Source: Pseudomonas plecoglossicida NBRC 103162 = DSM 15088
GTDB taxonomy: Bacteria > Pseudomonadota > Gammaproteobacteria > Pseudomonadales > Pseudomonadaceae
Assembly: GCF_000730665.1 (NCBI RefSeq)
Contig: NZ_BBIV01000024.1
Span: 1-64,000, forward strand
Direction of reading: 5' to 3'
Length of the DNA stretch: 64,000 bases
The notes below the pieces were generated by a model, which saw only the letters and a list, made by a program, of their open reading frames with translations, was not told where the DNA came from and ran no database searches. Below, in pieces: positions 1 through 8,922 of the stretch. Both the position numbers and the translations under genes were made by a program. Position 1 is the first letter of the stretch. Each line of letters opens with the position of its first letter.

Positions 1-42
1 CGCTCGATCTCGACCCCACCCCAAAAACCAGGGCATGCGCCC

Positions 43-828
43 CTACCCCACCAACGCCTGCTGCACCTCGCCCACCGCATCCGCCAAGCTGTTCAGATGC
101 AAACTCAACACCCGCTCGACCGGCGCCTGGTCCAGCGGCCAATGCAAGGCGATACTCCCGGCCAACCGCCCCTGCGCCCTGACCGGCAAGGCAATCGCCC
201 GGATCAGGAACGGCAAGCGCACCGGGTACTCCCAGAACCCCTCGGTGCGCTGCCCGAAGCCCTTGTGCGCATCCGCCTCGATATCACGCAACAACGCCTC
301 GTCCCCAACCCGCTCATGCGCGGCCAGGCGCTGCACCTCGTCCGCGGCCAGCTCCTTCAGGCATGCCCGGCCCATGGCCGAGTGGAACAGGCTGGCGTGG
401 TGCCCGACGATCTGACAGTTGTTCGGGTAGCGCTTGCGCAGCACCTGAGGGATGGCGCTCTCCATCACCTCCAGCCGCTCGCCGTCGAAGCACGACAAAT
501 CCACCACCAGGCCGGTGCGCTCGCTCAGCTCCAACAGCAGCGGCGCGGCGCGCTCCACCAACTGGCGCTTGAAGCGCTGCTGGCGGTCGCCGAACAACCG
601 CCGCGCGCACAGGCGATAGCGCCGGTCGCTCAGGCCACGGTAGACCCAGCCTTGCTCCTGCAAGGTGGCGAGCATGCGCGATACCGTGGCCTTGGGCAGC
701 GCCGTCAGGTAATGCAGCTCTTCGAGCCCCAGCGCCTGGTGCTCGCCCAGCAGCTCGACGATGGCCAGCGCCCGCTCCACCGAGCGCACGCCACCGCCGT
801 CCGTTGCCGTACCCGTTTGAGTGCCCAT
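43..828 (-). CDS. IclR-family transcriptional regulator
   Basis: A 261-aa DNA-binding regulator. An N-terminal winged HTH (about residues 14-75, containing PKATVSRML) is followed by the IclR effector-binding domain (about 85-255). I chose the ATG at 828 because GGGAGG lies about 8 nt upstream; an in-frame extension to 927 lacks a Shine-Dalgarno and is not IclR-like. It is the last gene of a same-strand group (M20 hydrolase, MFS transporter, amidase, regulator) and probably controls that group in response to the transported substrate or a product. The ligand cannot be deduced. A perfect palindrome at 5053-5069, upstream of the first gene, is a candidate binding site. Confidence 0.9.
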   Translation of the reverse strand: MGTQTGTATDGGGVRSVERALAIVELLGEHQALGLEELHYLTALPKATVSRMLATLQEQGWVYRGLSDRRYRLCARRLFGDRQQRFKRQLVERAAPLLLELSERTGLVVDLSCFDGERLEVMESAIPQVLRKRYPNNCQIVGHHASLFHSAMGRACLKELAADEVQRLAAHERVGDEALLRDIEADAHKGFGQRTEGFWEYPVRLPFLIRAIALPVRAQGRLAGSIALHWPLDQAPVERVLSLHLNSLADAVGEVQQALVG

Positions 829-896
829 GAAGTCGACCTCCCTGTCCGTGCGTGGATGGTCATCATGCCCAGCAAGATACGGGCCTGGCCAGCGCT

Positions 897-2354
897 TCAG
901 CGCGCTTGCAGCGCACTGGGCGGGCAACGCGATACCCAGCGGGTCAGCTGTTCATGGGCAAAGGCCAGCTGCAGCACGGCCTGGTCGGCCTGGGCCGGGC
1001 CTATGATCTGCAGGCCCATGGGCAGGCCTGCCGCATTGAAGCCCACCGGCACGCTCATGCTCGGCAGGCCGGCCAGGGTCGGCCCGATCACCACCTCCAT
1101 CCAGCGGTGGTAGGTGTCCATCGCCCGCCCGCCGACCGCCTGCGGCCACGGCAGCGCTGCGTCGAAAGGAAACACTTGCGCGGCTGGCAACAGCAGGAAA
1201 TCGTAACGCTCGAACAATTTGCCCAGCGCCTGGTACCAGGCGCTACGGTCCAGCGAGGCCTGGTACAGGTCGTGCGCGCCCAGGCGCAGGCCACCCTCCA
1301 CTTCCCATTGCGCCTCCGGCTTGAGCAAGGCCCGTTTGGCCGGGTCGGCGTAGGCCGCGCCAAGGTTGCCGTGCACCAGGAAGTGACGATGGGTGAGCCA
1401 GCATTGCCACAAGCGCGCCAGATCGAAGCCCGGCTGGCAGGCCTCGACCTCGCAGCCCAGTTCGGCGAAGTCGGCCAGCGCCGCCTCGCACAGCGCCATG
1501 ACCCCGTCGTCCATCGGCAGGTAGCCGTCATAGTCGCCCAGCCAACCCACACGCACGCCCTTGAAGCTGCGCGACAAGCCTGCGGCGAAATCGACCGGGC
1601 CCGCATTGATCGACAGCGGCACCCGCGGGTCATGCCCGGCCTGCACCGACAGCAGCCGTGCCACATCCTGCACGCTGCGCCCCATCGGGCCCTCGGTGGC
1701 CAGTTGCTGGACGAACAGCTCCGGCGTCGGCCCGAACGGCACGCGCCCCTGGGAAGGTCGCAGGCCATAGACGTTGTTGAAGGCCGCCGGGTTGCGCAGC
1801 GAGCCCATCATGTCGCTGCCGTCGGCCACCGGCAGCAGGCGCATGGCCAGCGCCGCCGCCGCACCGCCGCTGCTGCCGCCGGCCACGCGGCCATGGTCGT
1901 AGGCGTTGGTGGTGGTGCCGAACAGCGTGTTGTAGCTCTGCGAGCCCAGCCCGAACTCCGGCACATTGCTCTTGCCGACGATGATCGCCCCGCTCGCCCG
2001 CACCCGCGCCACGCTGATCGCATCCTCGCTCGGCACGTGCTCGGCGAACAGCGGCGAACCCAGTGTGGTGCGCAACCCGGCCGTGGCGGCCAGATCCTTG
2101 ATCGCCTGGGGCATGCCGTGCATCCAGCCACGCGCCTGGCCACGCGCCAGTTCGCGGTCGCGCACGTCGGCCTCGGCCAGCACCGCCCCGGCCTCGCGCA
2201 ACGACACCAGCGCATTGACCTGAGGGTTGAACCGCTCGATATGCGCCAGGTACGCCTGCATCACTTCACGGCAGGAAAACTCGCGGGCATGGATCACCTG
2301 GGACAGTGCCTCGGCGTCGAGGCTGACGATCGGGTCGATGGCTAACGCGTTCAC
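897..2354 (-). CDS. Amidase-signature family amidase
   Basis: A 485-aa amidase-signature (AS) enzyme that hydrolyses an amide to an acid and ammonia or an amine. The expected catalytic triad is visible: Lys86 (in QAIKDLA), cis-Ser161 (in GGSSGG) and nucleophile Ser185 (in GSLRNP). Start is a GTG at 2354 with GGAG about 9 nt upstream; it overlaps the TGA of the MFS gene as GTGA, so the two are translationally coupled. The open frame continues upstream antisense-like through the MFS gene, but that extension is a shadow. With the neighbouring transporter and M20 hydrolase it suggests uptake and stepwise hydrolysis of an amide or N-acyl amino acid; the exact substrate is unknown. Confidence 0.9.
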   Translation of the reverse strand: MNALAIDPIVSLDAEALSQVIHAREFSCREVMQAYLAHIERFNPQVNALVSLREAGAVLAEADVRDRELARGQARGWMHGMPQAIKDLAATAGLRTTLGSPLFAEHVPSEDAISVARVRASGAIIVGKSNVPEFGLGSQSYNTLFGTTTNAYDHGRVAGGSSGGAAAALAMRLLPVADGSDMMGSLRNPAAFNNVYGLRPSQGRVPFGPTPELFVQQLATEGPMGRSVQDVARLLSVQAGHDPRVPLSINAGPVDFAAGLSRSFKGVRVGWLGDYDGYLPMDDGVMALCEAALADFAELGCEVEACQPGFDLARLWQCWLTHRHFLVHGNLGAAYADPAKRALLKPEAQWEVEGGLRLGAHDLYQASLDRSAWYQALGKLFERYDFLLLPAAQVFPFDAALPWPQAVGGRAMDTYHRWMEVVIGPTLAGLPSMSVPVGFNAAGLPMGLQIIGPAQADQAVLQLAFAHEQLTRWVSRCPPSALQAR

Positions 2355-3661
2355 GGTTTCACTCCAAGGTTGTAGGCAACGGATTTGCCGGCGCGTGGCG
2401 CCTCTTTCAGGCAGTAGGTGCCGAGCAGGGTCAGCAGGCAGGCGAACAGCACGTAGAACGACGGCGCCACCGGGGTGCCGAGCACCTTGCTCAGCCAGGT
2501 GACGATCAGCGGGGCGAAACCGCCGAACACCATCACCGCCACGTTGTAGGCCACCGACACGCCGGTGGAGCGCACCTCGACCGGGAACTGCTCGGCCAGC
2601 GCGGTCGGCGCCGGGCCGAAGAAGCCGCCGATGGCCGTGCACAGCAGCAGCTGCATCACCAGCAGGCGCTCGATGGAAGGCGCCGCCGCCACCCACACGT
2701 ACAGCGGGTAGACCATCACGAAGAACGCCAGGGTAAAGGCCATCAGCACCGGCCGCCGGCCCAGCCGGTCGGAAAGCGCCCCGGCCAGCGGAATGACCAC
2801 GGTCATCAGGCCCACGGCGAGCATCTGCACCAACAGCACTTGGTCCAACGGCAGGCCGAGGTTCTTGTGGGCGAAGGTCGGCATGTTCACCAGCACCACG
2901 TAGAACGACACCGTCGCGCCACAGGCCAGGCCCATCGACACCAGCAGACTGCGGCGGTGTTCGCGCAGCACCTGCAGCAGCCCCGGCGCCTGGCCCTTGG
3001 CCTGCTTGCGCGCCTCGAGGAACTCTTCCGGCTCCTCCATGTGCTTGCGGATCCACACCCCCACCGGCCCGATCAGTAGCCCCAGCACGAACGGAATGCG
3101 CCAGCCCCAGCTGTCCAGCGCCTCGGGCGAGCACAGGTGGGTAACCAAGGCGACCATCGCCGCGCCGGAGAACACTGCCAGGCACTGCCCCACCAGTTGC
3201 CACGAGCCATACAGCCCCTTGCGGTTGGCCGGCGCGCTTTCCACCAGGAACGCCGTGGCGCTGGCGTATTCGCCGCCGGTGGCGAAGCCCTGCAGCATGC
3301 GCGCGACCACGATCAGCAGCGGCGCGCCCATGCCGATGGCCAGGTAGCTGGGGGCGAAGGCGATCATTGCGATGGACACCGTCATCAGCCGGATGATCAG
3401 TTGCATCGCCGCCTTGCGCCCCTTGCGGTCGGAATAGATACCCAGCAGCACCCCGCCCACCGGGCGCATGAAAAAGCCCACGCCGAAGGTGGCCAGGGCC
3501 ATCAGCAGCGAGGCGTACTCGTCGTCGGAGGGGAAGAACTGGCGGGCGATGATGCTCGCCAGGAAGCCGTACACGATAAAGTCATACCACTCCAGCGCAT
3601 TGCCGATGACCGCCGCGACCACTTGCCGGGTACGCGACGCGGCTGTATTGGAAATCTGCAT
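2351..3661 (-). CDS. MFS transporter, metabolite:H+ symporter (MHS) type
   Basis: A 436-aa inner-membrane symporter with about 12 hydrophobic segments. The MHS-family opening (NALEWYDFIVYGF) and the loop 2-3 signature (GIYSDRKGRK) are present, as is ARMLQGFATGGEY in helix 4-5, so it belongs with ProP/KgtP/ShiA-like proton-coupled carriers of organic acids or amino acid derivatives. The ATG at 3661 is preferred (GGAG 8 nt upstream); a GTG at 3670 would add three residues. It lies 93 nt after the M20 hydrolase and overlaps the amidase start by 4 nt, so it is in one operon with them. Likely role is import of the substrate the two hydrolases act on. Confidence 0.9.
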   Translation of the reverse strand: MQISNTAASRTRQVVAAVIGNALEWYDFIVYGFLASIIARQFFPSDDEYASLLMALATFGVGFFMRPVGGVLLGIYSDRKGRKAAMQLIIRLMTVSIAMIAFAPSYLAIGMGAPLLIVVARMLQGFATGGEYASATAFLVESAPANRKGLYGSWQLVGQCLAVFSGAAMVALVTHLCSPEALDSWGWRIPFVLGLLIGPVGVWIRKHMEEPEEFLEARKQAKGQAPGLLQVLREHRRSLLVSMGLACGATVSFYVVLVNMPTFAHKNLGLPLDQVLLVQMLAVGLMTVVIPLAGALSDRLGRRPVLMAFTLAFFVMVYPLYVWVAAAPSIERLLVMQLLLCTAIGGFFGPAPTALAEQFPVEVRSTGVSVAYNVAVMVFGGFAPLIVTWLSKVLGTPVAPSFYVLFACLLTLLGTYCLKEAPRAGKSVAYNLGVKP

Positions 3662-3754
3662 GCGGAACACTCCATCTTCTGTTGGCCAGCAACGTTCAAG
3701 TGATCGCCCAGGCGCAACGCCCGGGTTCCAGCGGCAGTCGTCAATACAGGAAGG

Positions 3755-4930
3755 TCAGGCCGGCTTGAGCCAGCGCTCCGCCAGCGCGCCCCAGTAGGCG
3801 GCGCCGGTCAGCAGGATGTCGTCGTTGAAGTCGTAGGCGGGGTTGTGCACCATTGGCTGCTGCACGCCGTTGCCGATGAACAGGTAGGCGCCCGGGCAGC
3901 GCTGCAGCATCCAGGCGAAGTCCTCGCTGCCCATCAGCTTGCGGGTGTTGCCATCCACCGCCTCGGCACCGACCAGCTCGACCCCGACCTGGGTGGCGAA
4001 GGCGGTTTCTGCCGCATGGTTGACCAGCACCGGGTACGCCGGGCGGTGCTCGATGGTGCTGGTGCAGCCAAAGCTCTCGGCCTGCTGGGTGATGATCGCC
4101 CGCACCCGCTCCAGGGTCTGCGCCCGCACCTGGGCATCCAGCGCGCGCAGGCTAAGGCGCAGCAGCGCCTGCTGGGGAATCACGTTGGCCGCCTCCCCCG
4201 CCTGCAGCGCCCCCACGGTCACCACGGCCGCTTCCTGGGCATCGATGTTGCGCGCCACCACCGTCTGCAGCGCCATCACCACACTGGCCGCCGCCACCAG
4301 CGGGTCGACCGTCAGGTGCGGCATCGAGCCATGCCCGCCGACCCCGTCGATGGTCACCGTGAGCAAGTCCTGCGACGCCATCATCGGCCCCACGCGAAAG
4401 CCCAGGTGCCCCGCCGGCAGCCCGGGCATGTTGTGCATGCCGAACAGCGCATCGCACGGGAAGCGCTCCAGCAGCCCATCGGCCAGCATCGCCTCCGCCC
4501 CGCCCTGGCCCTCCTCGGCCGGCTGGAAGATCAGCGTCAGCGTGCCATCGAACTGCCGCGTCGCCGCCAGGTAGCGCGCCGCGCCCAGCAGTATGGTGGT
4601 GTGCCCGTCGTGGCCACAGGCGTGCATGCAGCCCTGGTGGCGGCTGCTGTAGTCGGCGCCGGTGGCCTCGATGATCGGCAGCGCGTCCATGTCGGCGCGC
4701 AGGCCCAGCTTGCGCGGGCTGCTGCCGTTGCGCAGCACACCGACCACACCGGTCTTGCCGATGCCGGTGTGCACTTCATAGCCCCACTGCTCCAGCAAGG
4801 ACGCGACCAAGGCCGAGGTGCGGCTTTCTTCAAAACCGAGTTCGGGGTGGGCATGGATATCGTGGCGGATGGCGTGCAGGTCGCTGGCCACGTCGTTGAG
4901 CCAGGCCAGGATGTGCTGATGTTGCGACAT
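3755..4930 (-). CDS. M20-family amidohydrolase (hippurate / N-acyl-amino-acid hydrolase type)
   Basis: A 391-aa dinuclear metal amidohydrolase of the M20D group (hippurate hydrolase, IAA-amino acid hydrolase, N-acyl amino acid amidohydrolase). Metal ligands and catalytic residues are visible: RADMD (about 79-82), the ACGHDGH box with Cys105 and His107, the QPAEEG glutamates 139-140, His165 (GMHN) and a late His in the MVHNPAY motif. Start is the ATG at 4930 with AGGAG 8 nt upstream; an in-frame extension to 4984 has no supporting signal. It is the promoter-proximal gene of the operon. The order hydrolase-transporter-amidase-regulator suggests catabolism of a conjugated amino acid, but this is inference. 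Confidence 0.9.
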   Translation of the reverse strand: MSQHQHILAWLNDVASDLHAIRHDIHAHPELGFEESRTSALVASLLEQWGYEVHTGIGKTGVVGVLRNGSSPRKLGLRADMDALPIIEATGADYSSRHQGCMHACGHDGHTTILLGAARYLAATRQFDGTLTLIFQPAEEGQGGAEAMLADGLLERFPCDALFGMHNMPGLPAGHLGFRVGPMMASQDLLTVTIDGVGGHGSMPHLTVDPLVAAASVVMALQTVVARNIDAQEAAVVTVGALQAGEAANVIPQQALLRLSLRALDAQVRAQTLERVRAIITQQAESFGCTSTIEHRPAYPVLVNHAAETAFATQVGVELVGAEAVDGNTRKLMGSEDFAWMLQRCPGAYLFIGNGVQQPMVHNPAYDFNDDILLTGAAYWGALAERWLKPA

Positions 4931-5052
4931 GGGGAATCTCCTCGCGCGGGTGGGGCCCGTTTCTTGTTGTTCGCTTGAGATCACGACGGGGAAGGCAGGT
5001 CGTGGCTGGGGACAGATAAGCGCGAGTCAGGGCGGGAGCACAACGGAATGTG

Positions 5053-5069
5053 GTTCCACGCAGTGGAAC
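5053..5069. promoter_or_regulatory. Perfect inverted repeat, candidate IclR operator
   Basis: GTTCCAC-GCA-GTGGAAC is a perfect 7-3-7 palindrome about 125 bp upstream of the M20 hydrolase start. Several IclR-family regulators bind TGGAA/TTCCA-type dyads, and the only regulator gene nearby is IclR-type, so it is a reasonable operator candidate. No convincing promoter boxes were identified beside it. Confidence 0.45.
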
Positions 5070-5100
5070 TGGTTGTAGAAGGGAGGATTTCACGGCCCCT

Positions 5101-5140
5101 GTAGGAGCTGATTTATCCACGATCACGGGCGCAGCCCGTG
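5101..5140. repeat. REP-like palindromic element
   Basis: A gtaggagc head followed by a short palindrome (CACGGGC-GCA-GCCCGTG, 5124-5140). The same family occurs at 23809-23848 in the same orientation, so these elements sit on both sides of the rhs/vgrG region. It is a typical pseudomonad extragenic repeat. Confidence 0.6.
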
Positions 5141-5171
5141 CATGTACGGGCGTTCTCCGGGTGTGGGATCG

Positions 5172-5837
5172 TCGTACACCCGTCACGTGCCTTCGATGAC
5201 CCTCAGTATCGTGATACGTCCTCGTTCAGGTACTTCTTCGAGCAGCCGGGCGGAGTCGTCGTACTGGAACTGCAGGCGGTTGCCGTCCGGCAGCGTCAGA
5301 CCGGTCATGTTGCCGTTGTCGTCCAACTCGATGGCGTAGCGCTCGCCGCCCTAGTCGCGGCTGGCCACCGAGGGTTTCCCAGCGGTAGTGGCAGCCCAGG
5401 CCCAGCGCGTTGCTGTGGCTGACCATCAGGCCTTCGGCCTAGCTGAAGCTGCGCACGGTGTCGCCGTTGCGGTTGATCACCGCGCTGAGCTGGCCGTGTT
5501 CGTCGTAGCGATACTGGGTGAGCGTTTCGACCGCTTCATTGTTCACTACCCGCTCGATGGCGGTCAGGCGACCCAGCGGATTGTTGTAATGCAGGTGCAC
5601 GCGTGTGCCGCCAGTGGCGCTGATGTCGGTCAGCGTGCCGTCCGGCGTGCGGGTGAAATGCAGGAAGTGACCGAGGGTGTTCTCGAGGCGTTGCAACGGC
5701 ACGTGGGTGTTGGTGTCCGGCACTTCGCCGAAGTAGAAGAACAGGTTGTCGAGGGTCTGCAGGATGTAATCGATCAGGAAGCCCCCGAGTGCGCTGGTGT
5801 GCGATATCTCGTCGCCGAACCTGGCCGCTTCGAACAT
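5172..5837 (-). pseudogene. Degenerate rhs remnant with two internal deletions and a stop codon
   Basis: This is a decayed copy of the intact rhs at 11834-16033. Codons 1-22 match the rhs start, then about 0.92 kb (PAAR and linker) is missing and the sequence resumes in the YD-repeat core (LQTLDNLFFYFGEV). At 5441-5443 a Tyr codon has become a stop. Further on a 143-bp deletion shifts the frame: GGQPR is joined to the segment encoding GGERYAIELDDNGN. A second stop (where the intact copy has Tyr) follows. No toxin tip survives. It cannot encode a working effector; it looks like recombination debris at the distal end of the rhs tip array. Confidence 0.8.
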
Positions 5838-5973
5838 GAGGGGTTACTCCTGTTCGCCGGGCTCGGCGTTGGCTACGACCGGGTTGCGCGGGGTAAAGCT
5901 GGCCAGCAGGTTGTCCCAGTCCTGGTTCTGCTGGGCGCTGAAATCGGCCTGTGCGGTGGTGGAGAAGATCAGC
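5838..5973 (-). pseudogene. 3' remnant of a DUF1795/Eag chaperone gene (duplicate)
   Basis: The 136 bp beyond the remnant rhs start are almost identical to 16034-16169, the 3' end of the intact Eag-like gene, including its last codons (ANAEPGEQE, stop). Homology ends abruptly at about 5973. The eag-rhs junction was therefore duplicated as a unit and one copy lost most of its length. Confidence 0.75.
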
Positions 5974-6298
5974 GCGGGAAAAGGCCGGGCAATAAGTGAC
6001 TACTTGTAATTGCTGTAATCCGCATCGCTAATTCTCGGTGCATGGCGAATATCACGAGTTGCTAATCGTTAAGAACTGTTCAAAGTTAAAGCAACTAAAG
6101 TAGCCCCCATGATTAATAGCCTCATTTTTAAAGATCCTCGCACTTTGCAACCACACTGCCTGCCAGAGCTGCCTGCGTTTCACTACCATTGATAAAGGCT
6201 GAGTGATAATACTCAGCCTAAACCTCTAAAGCTCAAAGGCCCACGGCTCGCTAACCACAACATCCCCATCAGTTCACAGCGCAGTTGATAAACATTGC
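5974..6298. other. AT-rich non-coding spacer
   Basis: About 325 bases without a convincing gene. It is much more AT-rich than the flanking rhs sequence. The only structure seen is the hairpin at 6196-6219, downstream of the DUF4303 gene. Confidence 0.5.
6196..6219 (-). terminator. Hairpin downstream of the DUF4303 gene
   Basis: AGGCTGAGT-gataat-ACTCAGCCT forms a perfect 9-bp stem about 80 bp beyond the stop of the minus-strand immunity gene. There is no strong U-tract, so termination is plausible, not certain. Confidence 0.4.
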
Positions 6299-6829
6299 TT
6301 AACCGTCGAACCTTCTAACAAAACAAATATATTCCTCCGGCGAATTGAGTAGTTCAGACGTCCTATTTTCAACGCTTTCTGCGCCATCATCATCCGTAAT
6401 ACTAACGAACAGCATTGGATCTTGAATCTTAAAGGACCTGAAAAACCCTTCCTTACGAAGAGCACTTAAAATCTTAACCATTAGGGAGATTAGACTTTCT
6501 TTAAAATTTGAAGTATCGTCACGCTCACTCGCCTCTCTCAAGGACTTACAAATATCCTTAAAATACTCACCCATCCATGCTTCGTATTCCCATTCTGAAG
6601 TAGCCCACTTATAATAAGGCATGAGTTCTTCGCGCTCCTCTTCAACTTCCTTCTCTAGTTTTGCGTTAAGCGCCTCAACAGAATTAACCGCAAGCGCCAT
6701 TGTCATAGCACTACTATCCGTGTAAAGCGAACAAGCATAGAACATCTCATCTGGATGTTCTTCGTTCAAATCTTGCAAAGCCTTCTTAACTGAGGTTAAA
6801 GCTGCGCTCTCTAATTCCTGCCAATTCAT
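6299..6829 (-). CDS. DUF4303-like immunity protein
   Basis: A 176-aa cytosolic-type acidic protein without signal peptide or membrane segment. It begins with a short helix, then FYACSLYTDSS and a YKWATSEWEYE segment, a pattern I associate with DUF4303, a family predicted to be immunity proteins of polymorphic toxins. It starts 14 nt after the stop of an rhs-derived nuclease tip (6844-7770), which is where a cognate immunity gene is expected. It is AT-rich compared with the rhs core. Probable role: neutralising the adjacent HH-type nuclease tip in self or kin cells. Family assignment is from memory; pairing is inferred from adjacency. Confidence 0.7.
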   Translation of the reverse strand: MNWQELESAALTSVKKALQDLNEEHPDEMFYACSLYTDSSAMTMALAVNSVEALNAKLEKEVEEEREELMPYYKWATSEWEYEAWMGEYFKDICKSLREASERDDTSNFKESLISLMVKILSALRKEGFFRSFKIQDPMLFVSITDDDGAESVENRTSELLNSPEEYICFVRRFDG

Positions 6830-6843
6830 TACATCCTCCTGAT

Positions 6844-7770
6844 TTACCCACCAAAAACTTCTGCGCCAATTTTTTGCAACTCGCCTTTCATGGCTGCAAC
6901 AGCCTTACCAAAAGGCATATCCTGTGCCAGGATCGCATTATCGGCAGCCTCCAGTTTAGCGGCAACCATTTTTGCATTCGCGATCGTGTGCCCTTGGTTT
7001 TCAGCCCACATCATCGCGGATGTATCATGCACGGGGTCAATCTTATACTTCGAGAGAATAGCCCTACTGCGTTCAAGCGCCTTTTGCATTATAGGTGAAC
7101 GGGCAAACTCGCCTTTGAATACAATGTGATGAGCATGTGGCCTCTCCATTGTAACTGGCGGGCGAGTACCTGTCCTGCTTGCGTAGAAAGCGCCCCAGTC
7201 CTTGTCGGCACAAAGTCCCCATGGATCAATCCAGCCAATGGGATTGGTAGCGTAATCGTAAAAATTAAAACTACCTAATATACCAATGGGATCTTGGCTG
7301 TTAAAACGACCTATTTCAGGATCGTAGTACCTAAACGTATTGTAGTGCAGACCCGTTTCATCATCTGCGTATTGCCCTTGATATCGAAAATTCTGCGCTA
7401 CCTTAGTTACAGCCAACTGCTCAATCGATCCCCAAGACCGATACGTCGCCTGCCAAACGATTTCGCCATCACTGTCCGTCAACTCCAGCGGCGTGCCAAT
7501 CTGGTCCGTGTGGAAGTAGTAGAGCTTCTGTTCTTCCCCTTCTGCCTGATCAACCCGCGCCAACGGCGCATAGCTACCCGGCTCGTACAGGTACACGATG
7601 CTCTGCCCCGGCGTCTCCTCACGAAGCATCCGCAGCCCCTGCCACAGGAACCGCTTCTGCTCGATCTCGCCGTTGATTTCCGCCTGTTTGGCAACCCGGC
7701 GCCCGAGGCTGTCGTACCGATACTCCCCGGTACTCTCCAGCTTGCCATCGACCAATGTCTCGGCACGCAC
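6844..7770 (-). CDS. Displaced Rhs C-terminal fragment with HH-type nuclease tip (tip C)
   Basis: A 308-aa open frame with the last about 185 residues of the Rhs core, ending in the conserved block QDPIG...WIDPWGL, then a tip of about 120 aa. The tip contains PHAHHIVFKG and the segment RAILSKYKIDPVHD, resembling HNH/EndoVII-type (AHH-like) nucleases. The tip differs from the one on the intact rhs. Upstream, the core is broken by a deletion near 7815 that changes frame, so there is no N-terminus, PAAR or chaperone-binding region. The fragment could be an orphan tip stored for recombination with the intact rhs. The ATG at 7770 is only the first Met of the frame and has no special support. Confidence 0.75.
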   Translation of the reverse strand: MRAETLVDGKLESTGEYRYDSLGRRVAKQAEINGEIEQKRFLWQGLRMLREETPGQSIVYLYEPGSYAPLARVDQAEGEEQKLYYFHTDQIGTPLELTDSDGEIVWQATYRSWGSIEQLAVTKVAQNFRYQGQYADDETGLHYNTFRYYDPEIGRFNSQDPIGILGSFNFYDYATNPIGWIDPWGLCADKDWGAFYASRTGTRPPVTMERPHAHHIVFKGEFARSPIMQKALERSRAILSKYKIDPVHDTSAMMWAENQGHTIANAKMVAAKLEAADNAILAQDMPFGKAVAAMKGELQKIGAEVFGG

Positions 7771-7817
7771 CAGTCGGTTCTCGCAGTCATAGCTAAAGCT
7801 CTGCAGCTTGCTGTGCC

Positions 7818-8720
7818 CCGATACTCGTAGGCGATCTTGCGGCCCAGCGGGTCGAATTCTTCGAGCAGACGGGCGTATTCGTCGTACGTAAATTGCAGGC
7901 GATTACCGTCCGCCAATGTCAGGCCGACCATATTGCCGTTGTCGTCCAGCTCGATGGCGTAGCGCTCGCCGCCGTAGTCGCGGCTGGCGATCACACGGTG
8001 GTCGGCGTTGTACAGCACTTCCAGCTCGCGGCCGAGGACATCGGTGGCCCAGCTGGTGCGGTTATCCAAGTCGTAACGGAACTGAAAGTGCTCGCCGTCG
8101 CTGGTCCAGTGCTCGACCACCCGTGGCTGGCCGTCGAGGGTTTCCCAGCGGTAGTGGCAACCCAGGCCCAGCGCGTTGCTGTGGCTGACCATCAGGCCTT
8201 CGGCGTAGCTGAAGCTGCGCACGGTATCGCCGTTGCGGTTGATCACCGCGCTGAGCTGGCCGTGTTCGTCGTAGCGATACTGGGTGAGCGTTTCGACCGC
8301 TTCATTGTTCACTACCCGCTTGATGTCGGTCAGGCGACCCAGCGGATTGTCGTAGTGCAGGTGCACACGGGTGCCGCCAGTGGCGCTGATGTCGGTCAGC
8401 GTGCCGTCCGGCGTGCGGGTGAAATGCAGGAAGTGACCGAGGGCGTTCTCGATGCGTTGCAGTGGTACGTCGGTGTCGGTGTCCGGCACTTCGCCGAAGT
8501 AGAAGAAGAGATTGTCGAGGGTCTGCAGGAGGTAATGGCCGCCCTCGGTGCACACCAGGTACACCTGCTCGTGCGGGTTGTAGATCCGCTCACCCGGCTG
8601 CAAGGTCACGAACGGCACTTCCCGGCCCTGGTTGTCGGTGAGATAGATGAAGCTGCCGTTGCGGCGCAGGCTTTGTTCCCACGGCAACACCCAGCCACGG
8701 CCGAGCACGCTGTCGACGCT
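7818..8720 (-). pseudogene. rhs core fragment, frameshifted against the downstream tip
   Basis: Equivalent to about residues 272-566 of the intact Rhs (from VLGRGWVLPWEQ to GRKIAYEY) with near-identical protein sequence. At about 7815-7820 it is fused to a sequence belonging about 500 codons further down, in another frame, so translation would run into nonsense. At about 8720 the homology stops abruptly inside the DUF6531-like part and unrelated AT-rich DNA begins. It has no start codon region of its own. Confidence 0.8.
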
Positions 8721-8757
8721 GTATCAAAGTGACATATCGCGACTCTGACGCGAGCTT

Positions 8758-8782
8758 AAAGGCTGAGAGAGCCCCAGCCTTT
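8758..8782 (-). terminator. Hairpin downstream of immunity gene B
   Basis: AAAGGCTG...CAGCCTTT, an 8-bp stem with a 9-nt loop, about 140 bp beyond the stop of the minus-strand gene at 8923. No clear U-tract. Its stem motif (aggctg/cagcct) recalls the hairpin at 6196-6219. Confidence 0.35.
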
Positions 8783-8922
8783 AGCAATCAAAGTTCTAAA
8801 TATCGATTTACAAATCCAGCATTACTACCTATTTACGCCTTAAACATATACCCACGAACAGGGTTACTTTCCAACAACCATTTATTAGAATACCGTGAGC
8901 CAAGGCGATAAAAATTTAGGCC

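Noticed and set aside
2355..3203. Long open extension upstream of the amidase (768-aa frame) that would fuse it to other protein
   Set aside because: It overlaps the MFS gene in another frame and has no protein-like sequence; the GTG at 2354 with its ribosome-binding site fits the family start.
8729..8911. 60-aa plus-strand ORF in an AT-rich spacer
   Set aside because: No ribosome-binding site, no homology seen; overlaps a hairpin.
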